Source: Oikopleura dioica
Lineage: Eukaryota > Chordata > Appendicularia > Copelata > Oikopleuridae
Assembly (NCBI GenBank): GCA_907165135.1
Contig: OU015568.1
Coordinates: 814,501-878,500, forward strand
Length of the DNA stretch: 64,000 bases
Direction of reading: 5' to 3'
The translations under genes and the position numbers were made by a program. The notes under the pieces are model-generated. The model worked only from the letters and a program-made list of their open reading frames with translations, was not told where the DNA came from and did not search any database. This document shows positions 21,886 to 32,561 of this stretch, in pieces (within the stretch, counting starts at the first letter, position 1; the number at the start of each line of letters is the position of its first letter).

Positions 21886-24678
21886 ATGGATTTCGCGAAT
21901 CAACACAACAAGCTTCCTGCTCACAGCTCTCCTCACGTAGAATTCAATGCTCCGTCGATTCCTCATCGCTCCATGCAAAATGCTGCCTACAACTCGGCTT
22001 ACGATTACGACTACAGACATCGCTACAATACTGAAACGCTTCTGCCAGGGTTCTGAAAAATATCTGATATCTTTACTTCAAAATGTCCTTATGAAACAAA
22101 AATGAACCCCTTGGAAAGTCCGCTCAAGCTCCTCACCATGGTTATTTTTCCTCTCCTGACGCATCTCCTATGGGCTCAAGAAATTCCAGGTATCAATAAT
22201 TCTGCCCTTTTCCTATCTTCTTTCCAATATTCGATTAATTCCTAGGATACCTAGCCTCAAAGTCGAGAGTTCAATTTTCGTGGCATTTTTAATTTTACGA
22301 GGGGCACTTCAAATTTTACAATTTTGATTTTTATGCGGAATACGAATTTTTCGTTACAGAAATTGTAGCTTTATATCTAGGGTGGGCAAAATGGGAGTTT
22401 TAAGTTTCCTCGCATCTGATTGGCTGATAGAAAATAATCTGGGTTTTTACTGGCTAACAGGGACCCCAGCTCACACCCTCCCTCCAACCCTACTTAGAGA
22501 TTTCCGCCCACCTTAGCTTGACAAATTCTTTTCAGCTTCTCGGACTTGGAGAACTTGGCAGCGTACGAGCAGCACATGTTTATGGTCTCGCCGAATTTGC
22601 AGATGACGTGAGTATTTTGACATTCCAAAGCAACCTCTTTTTCCGTGAGAAACGTGTCAGCTTCCTTCTTGGCCGCGTGTCAAAAACTAAGTGTAATTAT
22701 TTCAGACATGGCCACAGCGATAGCGAAATGGTCGGTCACGATTTTGATGCGAAACGAAGAAAAGTCCCGAACCGGGCGAGATCGGGGAGCTGTATCGATG
22801 CATTTCAGTATAATAAGCAAGTGGAAATGCAGGCGCCATGGATAAGAGAATATCCGTCAGAGGTGAGAAGGGGGACCATAGCAATAGAAACAAAATGTAA
22901 AATGCGGTTTATTTTTTCTAATGAGATTTGATTTTCTCGAAAATAACAGACTTGATTTTGCACAAACTTGACTTTGAAATTAAGAATCAAAATTTTAGAT
23001 AGATGGAATGCGAGTTGAAATCACAAAACAACCAGTTAACCACCGAGCTCAATACATTGGCGAAGGATCTCGTGGGCCAGTCAGATCCACCAAAGGAAAA
23101 GCTCTACATTTCGATCTCCCTGAAATTAAGGAGAAAACTCGAAGAGCTTTCAAAAAGGCCACCCTCAACTGCGAGTCTCTGGAGTGATCGGAAACATCGT
23201 CATACGAGTCTATCTCTGTATCGAGGATGATCCAGTGCGATATCATCCTTTTTACAGAGTTTGCAAAGTGCTGAACAAATTGAACAACGGAAGTCAGGGA
23301 GTTCAAGCGGAAAGAACTCTCGATAATGCCGTCATCATCGGTAAAAGAGATCGGGTTTATTATTCTAGCGGTTTTTCTAGAGCAATCTCACGTCTGCACA
23401 TCGAAAAATGAGCTGATCGACATCAACAGCGTTGGAATCCTCAAGCTCAAAAACTCGACTGTCGAAGCAGCTTTTGGAGCAACTTTTTTCACACCGAGGT
23501 TTTTTCAGTTTCATCAGCTTAGAAAAGAATTTGCCAATAAAAATTCTTTGAATACTTTTATTGATCTTTTTCGTCACCGAAATTATCAATGAATCAAAAA
23601 TCAAGGAGAAAAATATTTGCCGAAAATATTTTCGAAGTAGTCGAGTTCTTTGGCCCTTTTCTGATTAAAGGGTCATCCTGTTCAATTGACTAAAACTTAA
23701 GAAGCACAAAAGTGCGAATCGCCTTCATGGTCCAACTTCCTGACAGAAGCGTAAACAACATTATCCAAGTCCTGTCCGACCCCATTTGCTGCAGTAAGAA
23801 CCAAGAGAGCTATTCCCTTCTATCAAGCGTTTTTAGATCAAATTTCGAGCGATCCAGTGGTAATGCGATCTTCAATTGACAAAGCTCCCGCCACGGGAAA
23901 CGTAGAATTATGGCTCATTGGGAAGCATTTCAGACATTTGAAAGTGTTTTTTCAAGAGCTCGGCTCAGACGGAAAAGTTGTGTGGAAAGCAGAAGCGACC
24001 GTCAACAAATCATTTCTAGCAGCGGTAAATTATCTTCTCCGGTTTATTTTTTACTTAAAATTTGAAGAATCATTTGATCTGTAATGTCCCGGAATACTGC
24101 AACACGAACATCAAAGAGCCCGTCAAAGTCCAAGTCTACGTCCAAACTCAGTACAAAGAGCAATTCCGGACATCCTCCACAGTCGATTTTACATACACTC
24201 CCGTCAGACAAAATGAGAATATCTTCGCCAATCAAACTCGCATTAGCGACCCTTCTCCGGTAAGTTTCACCGTTTCTTCTTTTCCTTTCCAAATTCTAGA
24301 TTCACCGAAACGAGCCGACAATGCGTCTGAAAGACATCGGAAAAACTGACAGTTTTGACCGAATGATCAACGCCCTGAAATTCTCTGTTGACCAGATGAC
24401 CAATTCAGGTACTCTTCCTTGATTTCACACCCGATTTTTTTCTTAGAAAATAAATAAAACGAGTGAAAAGAGTGTGAAAAGAAAAAGCGAAGCTGGACAG
24501 AAATTATTGTAAGTCATTTACCTGCCAAGTAGAAAAACAATAAAGTTGCTTGATGTTCAATTATACTGTCAGGAAAGTAATACAGTGAAGACTTTATTAC
24601 TGTAAGTTATCAATAAGTAGGTCGTCGGAATCAAGAAAAATGCATTCTTTTACGTCTTTTTCAGGCTTTTTTGCATAG
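21886..24678 (+). CDS. NFAT5-like Rel-homology transcription factor
   Basis: Exons include 21886-about 22053, about 22120-22188, 22536-22607, 22706-22862, 22999-23340 (with a small intron near 23080-23135), 23381-23498, 23702-23793, 23837-24024, 24068-24259, 24300-24408, perhaps 24665-24678. Seen: Rel DNA-binding region with EITKQPVNHRAQYIGEGSRG, KGHPQLRVSGVIGNIVIRVY, FYRVCKV and NSVGILKLKNSTVEA; dimerisation/IPT region with LWLIGKHFRHLKVFFQELG, VVWKAEA, NHLICNVP and TVDFTYTP. These match NFAT, closest to vertebrate NFAT5 as I remember it. Known: NFAT proteins bind GGAAA sites; NFAT5 responds to osmotic stress and lacks the calcineurin docking region. The N-terminal Ser/Pro part (PHHGYFSSPDASPMGSRNS) is tentative: an in-frame TGA at 22055 needs a non-canonical intron. 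Intron 23341-23380 is only 40 nt. Confidence 0.85.
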
Positions 24679-25482
24679 AGAAGTCATTTTTTGATGACTC
24701 ATAATTACCCCTCCCTCGATTAGGAAACAAAATCAATTAGGTTTAATTGCTCCTAAAGCCCGTTTCCTAACATAATACTTGGAGCCATGAAAAACGTTGA
24801 AGCCCCGCAGGACTTCCGGATTTTTCGCTTCTTCGGTCAAATATTTCACATCTTCGCCAATTGATCCAGGGGTCAGGTGGCCCAAGCCTCCGAGGGAGAC
24901 AAAACAGAATATCTTGAAGGTAAAAGTCTTTAGGGGGGGATTAAAGGATCAGCTGAGAAAAATGACGTCAAAAGGTCGAGAAAGTTGAGAAATCTTGAGA
25001 AATAATTTTCTATCATTCTAAAAGCCGGCTTTTTTTATCCTTAAAACTTCTTATGTAATCATACAAAAGAAGATATCTGTTAGAATTTTCACCAATCTAA
25101 GGCTTTTGACTCAAAATTTTGATAAAAAAAGATAATTGTTCTCCAAAATCTTTGTCTTGAGTTTGGATACTAACACCCTTATTTAAAATAATAATAAAGA
25201 AATAATAATAATAAGTTATTTTATTATACAAATAACAAACTGAAGAACTTTCATTCATCTTTTCTTAGCTTGAATTTTCGAAGATCAACTTCAGAAAATT
25301 TCCATCAAATTCGTTAGACTTGTCAAAAAATGCCTTTTTTTTAATTTTGCAAAGAACTTGAATCCCCCGTTCCAGAAATTGAGTAAACCTCATCTCGCCA
25401 ACTTAAAAACTTAAAAAAAAAATCTTCTTCCAATTTAAATGTTTCTCTTCGTCTAAATTCCTGATTCTGACTAAAACAATGA
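24679..25482. other. Gap with one candidate exon
   Basis: 24797-24921 (plus) reads as a Ser/Pro-rich segment (RRTSGFFASSVKYFTSSP, then DPGVRWPKPPRE) ending at a GT donor; it could be an extra 3' exon of the NFAT-like gene or part of another, but I cannot connect its phase. The rest is AT-rich with (AATAAT) runs near 25185. Confidence 0.35.
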
Positions 25483-25653
25483 ATGAGTGACGTTGAGAAG
25501 CAAATCTGGCTCGCCTTGTTCGTCCCGATTATCCTGTCGCTTTCCAGCGACTATCTGTCAGATTCAATGTTGAATCGAAACGATGAAAAGCCCAAATTCG
25601 CTGTTATTAATGAGCATCTTTCGAATAAGCAGACAAGAGGCTTTGCTCCTTGA
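25483..25653 (+). CDS. 56-aa single-pass membrane protein, unknown
   Basis: A single-exon frame starting MSDVEKQ. Seen: one hydrophobic segment (IWLALFVPIILSLSSDYL) at residues 8-25, then a polar, basic tail ending NKQTRGFAP. Looks like a SMIM-type small integral membrane protein or a respiratory assembly factor, but I do not recognise a family. It is too short to exclude chance; support comes from codon-like composition compared with its AT-rich surroundings and a clean start. Confidence 0.5.
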   Translation: MSDVEKQIWLALFVPIILSLSSDYLSDSMLNRNDEKPKFAVINEHLSNKQTRGFAP

Positions 25654-25796
25654 GTATTCGGGATAAAGATGTTTCAGATGGGGTTAAGGATGTATATGCG
25701 GTCTGACATCAATGAGCAAGGAGAATTCAGTCAACAAATTAATTCGGGTCAGGTTTTATATCCGTTTTTGCTCGGTTTTAGGGTAAGAGTTAAGGT

Positions 25797-25978
25797 TAGC
25801 CCAGCCCAGCCTAGTCAAGCCGAGCCCAGCCCAGCCCAGCAAAGCCCAGCCCAGCCCAGCCCAGCCCAGCCCAGCCCAGCCCAGCCCAGCCCAGCCCAGC
25901 CCAGCCCAGCCCAGCCCAGCCCAGCCCAGCCCAGCCCAGCCCAGCCCAGCCCAGCCCAGCCCAGCCCAGCCCAGCCTA
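25797..25978. repeat. GCCCA pentanucleotide microsatellite
   Basis: Roughly 30 or more copies of AGCCC/GCCCA, pure in the middle and decaying at the left edge. As a 5-nt unit it is open in several frames, which explains the long chance open frame there. G/C-skewed strands could form unusual structures. Confidence 0.95.
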
Positions 25979-25986
25979 ACTCTTAA

Positions 25987-28453
25987 AATCTTTTCTGGGT
26001 TAGGAGGGCAGTTCCCATTTAAGAATCTTTTTGTTTTTTTCTCCGAAGAAGCGTTTTAAATTCGAATTACAAGCCTCTCTACTGGCGGGTTCTAACATCT
26101 CGGAAGCACGTTTCTTCGATGTGGAAATTGCGGACAACGTAGAAACCTTTGCTGACAGCGCGCCGTGGAAATTTGGCTTGAGAAGTTTAAGCATCTTGCG
26201 TAAGAAAACGACGTCATTTAAGTCACTACTAATTGACTTGCAGGAACTTTCAAAGACATTCAACTCTTTTAATGCAAGAAAGTTCATTTGAATAACAATT
26301 TGTTTTTAGGAAATTACAAATCAAAGACACACATTAAATGTAGAGAATTATTTATTTTTCCTGTTATCCAAATACATGTAGAATATAATTAGGTTTCATT
26401 TCATACAATCAAATACTTTTTTCCTTGTTATCAATCAGATTTCAAGATTTCAAGATTTTTTTCTATAAGCTGCGAAATTACGGACGTAGACATTTTGGCA
26501 TCAGTATTATATTTGCTTCATTTTTAAAATTTTTCTTTTATTTTGGCAATCTTTGAGTAAGAGCGAGTTTTTATACCATACGAGCACCAGCCGAGCTGTG
26601 TCATCAATTTTCAATGTTCCAGATCCGGTAAACTCAATCAATTTCAATCGATATTTTTACAGAAAGCTTCAAACCAAGAATAATGATTACGGACCTTTCA
26701 CGTGAAACCAAGTTATTTATGATGATTAAAATTTGAAAATAACCGCAAGTCGTTTTTCCAACACATTTCCTTGCGTAAAGAGTACAGTTAAATGAATTAA
26801 AGATCGTGTTTATTTTTCATTTTTTATTGACAGGACAGTTTATTTTTTGGCATTTTTTCATCATGATTTCTTCTTTAAAGGTTGATCGCGTCTCAAGGAA
26901 AATGATGGCTGGAACAAGTTTGGACTAACTTTTAATGGTATCGTTTCATTTTAAAAATCACTCTTTCTTATTTAGCCGAGATTTGAGCAGACCAGAGTAT
27001 TTATAAGAGAAGAGCTCCTACTGTTAGCTAAGAAAAGCCAGCTGTTTAAATCAATTTCTAACGCATTTCCAATCGATTAATCTTCGAATAATCAAATAAT
27101 TTTTCGAAATATTTAACCTTCTTTAAAATCAAACGAAAATTGTCCGTCGGCTAGACATTGTCTCAAAAACCCTTGCTGGGAGAAAATCTGCTCGATGCGC
27201 AATGTTGCCGGAAATCTAGTGCTGGTTGAACTTGGTTGAATCCAACGCAACATGGATTTTCGCTGCGGTTACGAATAGAGGGACCGGAAGCTTTATTCGG
27301 CGAAGAGGACGCGCGATTTCACCCCGCGTTACGAGCAGGCCCTTGTCCAACCTAACACAAAGACGTTCTAACACGTGTTCACGAAATTTTTCTTCCGGGA
27401 AAATTTCTTCTCCAAGCATTTTTGGAGTTCATAGCTTTGTTGTCTTTTAGCATCTTTATCGCAGAATATTGGATAATGAAACAAACAATGAAGACAAAAC
27501 CAATTTATTGAAGTTCATTTTTCGATAACCAATAAGATTGCTGTATTTGGCCTACCGTCCAATCAAAACCCTGATCCATAAAATCACATCCATGAATTGG
27601 TTTAAGGAACATAAAATTCGAATCTTGGTTCGAAATTAAACCGACCCATTTTGATGAAGATAAGGACAAAAAAGTGGCTCATTTGAAATCTGATAATGAA
27701 AAAACATCTGTCGATTGCAATAAAAGCACAGCGTAACTTCTGCAAACGCCTTTATTAATAGAAAATAGAGACACAATATCCATATTTTTTTCAAATGAAT
27801 CACCTTCTGCTTGAATTCTTCTTTAAAACGATGCAGTTTTGATTTAATAAACTCTTGTAAGCAAAAAAATAAGAGTCCGTTTCCAAGGAAAAAGTATGAT
27901 TATAATTGCTCATTAGTCAGAAAATGACGCTCAAAGATGAACTCTCTGGACTCTATCCAGCGTTAACCTGTTAGAATCGTCAAGGACAAGGCTAGATATT
28001 CTTTTCAAAATTGACAGGGCTCATTACAAAGCCCACTTTTGCTGCGAAACGAATGCGACATATTGTTCTAAATCATTGTCCAGCTAGTCAAAATTAATTA
28101 ATCCAATGCTCGTTACCCATGTTAATCGACTTCGGCAACGGGTTAATCGCTTACGTGTAATGATCGTCTTCACGATGAAATTTTTAATAGAAGGATGATC
28201 TTTTTTGGCAAGCAAAATTTGAATTTCATCAAAAAAATCAAACTGGATTTCGAAATCATATAAAAATGGGTAGCCATTTTTCAAAATTCTCTTTTTCATG
28301 ATTTATGAATCCGTTAAATTGAGTTCATCCTTGATTTCGTTGACCTAGCAGTTTTTCAAAGTACTTGCCCTGCCCCCAGCGACTTGGAGACAAAAATGAA
28401 AACTTAGAGCTAAAAGCAGATCGAGAGATTTTACGAGTTGATAGAAAGACTTG
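25987..28453. other. No supported gene
   Basis: A minus-strand frame at 26000-26287 (starting MNFLALKELNVFES) is the best candidate: 95 aa, helix-like composition, genuine ATG. It has no recognisable domain and a competing plus-strand frame covers the same bases, so I do not call it. Frames at 27216-27450 and 28084-28299 are weaker. Otherwise AT-rich. Confidence 0.4.
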
Positions 28454-28749
28454 ATGATGAAGAATCAAAATAGGAAAAACTTCACAAAGATCACTTTCTT
28501 ATTTTCCTTCCTCAAAAACGTTTCCGCGAGGGGAAGAGGAATCGTACGAAGAAGGAATGGATCAGATGAAGGAGGCTTGCCTGGCTGGGTAAATTCTTTC
28601 TTTAACTTGATTAATTTCGATTGTAAAAGGTGATTTTCTTCGGCGGTCTTCTTTCCCTTGTGTTGTCGGCTTGGTTGATTGAAAAGTATTGCTGTAAGAA
28701 AACAAAAGAAAAGGAAAAAGGAGAGCCTGAGCTTTTAACAGTTGAATAA
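28454..28749 (+). CDS. Small single-pass membrane protein, 84 aa
   Basis: Exons 28454-28588 and 28630-28749 join in phase 0 across a 41-nt GT-AG intron. Seen: an N-terminal signal-like segment (FTKITFLFSFLKNVSA), a short Arg-rich, Gly-rich ectodomain, a transmembrane helix (VIFFGGLLSLVLSAWLI) and a Cys/Lys-rich cytoplasmic tail (YCCKKTKEKEKGEPE). Type I topology is inferred. No family recognised. In the first exon another frame is also open (EEESYEEGMDQMKEA), but it does not continue after splicing. Confidence 0.6.
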
Positions 28750-29120
28750 AAAATAGAAGACTCGAAATTGACTTCAAATTCTTGCGAGTTTTCATTGCGT
28801 CGATTAACAGAAAAGAAAGAAGATTGATCTAATTATACAAATTTCTTGCACAAGAAGAAAAAGACGAAAAAATCGCCGTAATTAGATATTCATAGCCTAT
28901 CAGTGCTGATTTAACAAGATTGAATTAAGATTCTGCTTCTCTCGCTTTCAAGAACTTGCCTTGTCAAGTTGATTAGGGCCGCCGCGTAACGATTAGCGCG
29001 GCAGGTGGCGCTGTTGAAATCGGCGATATAATTTTAGGAACGCTAGAAAATCGGGGAATCTGAGTTCTAGAGTGGATTTTGAGTCTGCAGAGAGAGAAAA
29101 GGAGCAGAATCGACGAGAGC
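28750..29120. other. Intergenic, upstream of CUB-EGF gene
   Basis: AT-rich spacer. A weak minus-strand frame at 28973-29194 overlaps the first exon of the next gene and shows no motif. Presumably contains the promoter of the CUB-EGF gene. Confidence 0.4.
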
Positions 29121-31172
29121 ATGAAGATTCTTTCAATATTGGTAAACTTCATTTGATATTTAAATTTTGATTGGACCAAAAAGGCTCGAAACATGAATAT
29201 GATGCCTCAAAATTTCATCTCATTAAAAAAATTTCAGGCATTATCGTTGATAGAAGATATTAATGCTGGACGAAAGAAAAAGCTCGAAAGAAGAAAAGCT
29301 CTTGCAAAAGAGAAGATAAAGTTAGGGGCTTCTTATTTCGGAAAAAATCAAGCTAAACCCTAACCTAAGCCTGTTTTTCACCCTAACCCTAAGTTGTTAT
29401 CCATAAAAACCCCGGAAAAGATGCTGTTTTTGACAAAGAATCTATCGCGGCAGCTAATTTCAATTATTGCGGCAATTTTACGTCCACCTCTGGAGTTTTG
29501 GAGAGCGAGCATCCCTACAAGCCCGAGACAAGATGTAAGTGGTTCATCACAACTCCGCCGGGGACGAAAATAAAACTGACGCTCCTCAACCTCGACATCG
29601 AAGAAGAAAGATCAGACGATGGCCCAAAATGCTCAAATGTCGATATAACTCTTCCAAACTGCGATCCGCCGCTAGAGACTGAAAGTTGCGAGTGGGACTA
29701 TCTCCAGATTTTCGCCAAAGAAAAGGAGGAGGCGAAAATCTGCGCTTTGGTCGACCGAAATCGTAAATTTTTCAGAGCAGATTCAAAGTTTTTAGAATAT
29801 GACTACGAAGACGAAGGAGCTATTCCGTATGATTTTCTTTATGGAAAAGAGCTGGAAACGAACAATGTTGAGATTCGATTCGTGAGCGATGAGAAAGTAG
29901 AGTTTTATGGCTTTCGGCTCAAGTGGGAAATTTGGGAACACAGGGGTTGTGAAGGGATTAATGGATGTGATGAGAATGCGGACTGTAGGGATGTGAATGA
30001 CCAAGGAGAGTATGAGTGTAGCTGTAAAGAGGGGTTCGAAGGAGATGGGTTCTTTTGTAGAAGTGTTGAAATCAAGGAAGAGGATCTGAATCAAGATCGT
30101 GGACCGGCAGATTATCAAGCGCGATTTGTTCTTGGCGGATTTGATGATGATTATTCAGGAATGAGATTTCACATCTGCAAATATTCTTATGTACAAGGAG
30201 AGAAATGTAATGTCAAAATTATAGTAAACATGATTAAATATTATCGATAGACTGCAAGTAAAAAAATTATAAATACAACAAATTCAAACAATACTTATGG
30301 TTTCTCGCTGAAATCTCATCAAAGCAAAATTCATCTCCGAAGACTATTCTGCTCGATATGTTCCTCCTCAAGTTGACATGGACTCATCTGATAGTCCTGA
30401 TGATGCGGAAACTAACTATGATGATTACGACTATGCTCCAAAAGCTCGACCTCCAGTCAAAAACGATGATGTCGACTATTCAGCCCGAGAGTCAGAAGTC
30501 ATGATGAGCGAGCTCAATTCTCTCCAAGAAGAACAGAGCAGTCCAGCTGGTCCCGGGGGACCAGGAGGCCCAGGTGGATTTTCAAGGCCGATGGTGGATA
30601 TCAGCCCGAGCAATTTAAACCTCGTTACACAAGGGATGATGACAATAAGTCCCCCTAGTGTCGAAACTATGCCTAATTTGATAATTCCCAAAAATGAAAC
30701 ACAGGTAGAAAAGGGCTTCTTTCCAGGAATAAAGACCCTAAATGAAGACCCAGTCAATTATTACATCAATCTGCAAATCGCTTTTGAGCAAGCTACCGAG
30801 AGAATTCTCGGTGGCCGCGTTTCTCAGTGGAGAAATCGACCTTTTTTGGTCAAGAAAATGATCGTCAGGATCAAAAGCACGATCAAAAAGACCTTCTTTT
30901 ACGTCAAAGGGCCTTGTGATGTGTCCTTAGAGGACCAAACTTCTGGCGAATTCTTCGCTCAAACGGAGCAGAAAGTTCAAACCGTGGAGAAACTCGGAGA
31001 GCTGAGGGGCCTTTTCGCGGAGTTTGCTGCTGAACGCTTCAGAAAAGTAAGAAAAGTCCTGTTCATTCTGTCAAGAATTTTGTTTTAGGCAAGATGCAGG
31101 GGAAGATCAAAGAAAATCCTCGGCCGAATAAACAGGCTCCTCAGCTGGGCCGGGAAAATGTCCTCGAGATAA
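29121..31172 (+). CDS. Secreted CUB-EGF protein
   Basis: Exons 29121-29141, 29238-about 29320, about 29424-30190, about 30332-31046 and 31089-31172. Seen: start MKILSILALSLIEDINAG (signal peptide split by an intron), a CUB domain from YCGNFTSTSGVLESEHPYKP with KWFITTPPGTKIKL and SCEWDYLQIF to FYGFRLKWEIWEH, then one EGF module (CEGINGCDENADC ... EYECSCKEGFEGDG), an acidic low-complexity stretch, GPGGPGGPGG, and a basic C-terminus (RCRGRSKKILGRI). Known: CUB-EGF pairs mediate extracellular protein and glycan contacts. Final intron 31047-31088 is 42 nt. Two joins (near 29320 and 30190) are unresolved and may use GA donors. Polyadenylation signal AATAAA near 31225. Confidence 0.7.
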
Positions 31173-31395
31173 GTTTCCACCTTTTTTTTCTGTAAATATG
31201 CTGTAAAAATCTACATTTTTCTGAATAAACTATCCTTCGTTAACATAATTTCTACAAGATATTTTCTGAGAGCGCTTTATTAGAGGATTTAATCAGGATT
31301 GTGAAGTAATTTTCTTCAAGATTCCAGAGCAATTAGTTGTGAAAAGAGCCAGAAAAGCGTAAAGAAACTCCTTTGATTCTTTTCATTTTTCTCTT

Positions 31396-32163
31396 TTAGT
31401 AGCCAGTAGCCGGGTAAGTCTCCTCACCAGTGTACGCCCATTCCACTCGAGTAGTTGGGTACCACCATTCGGGTTCTTTGACGCAATTGTCCGAGTCGCA
31501 ACATTGCCGGCAAACGGAATGAGTGTAGCCCGCCTCAGGTCGGCACTGCGTGTAGTGGGGGTTAGGGTTGCGGAAGTTATTGTTCATGTTGTTTTTGCAA
31601 GCGTCGGTCGATTTGCAGCCGGTGCGGATTTGCATGATCACTCCTTGGCGCTGGCGGATTTCGAGCTCGCAGGATTTTTCGTTGGCTTGGCACATCTAGA
31701 AAATAACTATTAAAATCTATCAGAGGTCATGGTAAATCAGAAATTCGAAAATATTTTTCATTTAGAAAATATTTTTAAAAATTCATTTTGACAAATATTT
31801 TCGTTGAGTTATGGTTTCTTGAAAAAAAATTGAAAAACTTACAACTTCTCGTCCAGAAGTTCCGCAAAGCTCAAAGCTATCAGCATCGCAAGTCCAGCAC
31901 TTGAGTGGCGTGGCATAAACTGGGCTTCCGTAAGCTCCGTAGTTGCCGCTCGCACTTGGGTTTTTCAAGTTTTGCTGGCTCGTTTGCTGAAATTGCTGCT
32001 GCTGCTGTTGATGGTGGTTTTGTTGTTGGTGAGCTTGGCTGTTGAAGTTCATGTTGTTGTTTTGAGCTGGGGCCGGGTTGCTGTTGGACATCGAGGCCAG
32101 CTGGGCAATGGCTTCGTGGTGGGCGCCATTGGCAAGAGCGAGGATAGTGGTGAAAAGCTTCAT
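31396..32163 (-). CDS. Secreted Gln-rich Ly6/three-finger protein
   Basis: Exons 32163-about 31843 and 31695-31396 join in phase 0. Seen: signal peptide MKLFTTILALANG, a Gln/Asn-rich stretch (residues about 30-75), then a Ly6-like Cys pattern: LKCWTCDADSFELCG, CQANEKSCELEI, TGCKSTDACKNN, QCRPEAG, CRQCCDSDNCV. The CxxCxxxxxxxC start and CCxxDxC end are the family hallmark. It ends in YPATGY without a hydrophobic GPI signal, so I infer a free secreted protein. Divergent from the PL14 gene, 398 bp away, so the two may share a regulatory region. The long poly-Gln front is unusual for Ly6 proteins. Confidence 0.8.
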
Positions 32164-32561
32164 TTTTCTGAGAAAAAAATTGGAAAAGGGGATACTCGAT
32201 TATTTCAAGTTTCTGATTCGGAAAGAAAGAAGAGAGACTTTATAGGTAAGATGTGGAAAGTTGACATTTTCGGAAGTAGCGCGGTCAATTAATCGCGAAT
32301 TCGGGACCTTCAAAATTACATGATCGGTAAGCAGAAAAGGTGAAATTGAGAATTTCTCGACAGTCGCACCAATCATCGGCTTCTTCAGTGAATCTTTTTT
32401 CTGCTGTAATCAAACTCATTCAAATATGACCTGAAGAGTTTCGTCATAAATAGTTGCATCGTTTATTATACGATGACTTTTGCGAACCTGCGGCCAGATT
32501 ATATTTAACCCGACGCTGGGAAAGATAAGACCTTTCGTCAGTCTAAAGAGAAATCTCAGAG
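32164..32561. promoter_or_regulatory. Shared intergenic region of divergent genes
   Basis: 398 bp between the starts of the Ly6-like gene (minus) and the PL14 gene (plus). AT-rich with TTTATAGGTAAG near 32239 on the plus strand; no operator-like repeats seen. Called regulatory only from position. Confidence 0.35.

Noticed and set aside
22089-22190. Apparent signal peptide MNPLESPLKLLTMVIFPLLT
   Set aside because: Another frame of the same bases gives a Ser/Pro-rich stretch that joins in phase to the NFAT exons; a nuclear factor would not be secreted.
25669-25986. Open frame of Ala/Gln/Pro repeats over the GCCCA microsatellite
   Set aside because: A 5-nt repeat without stops is open by construction; no start context, splice site or domain supports translation.
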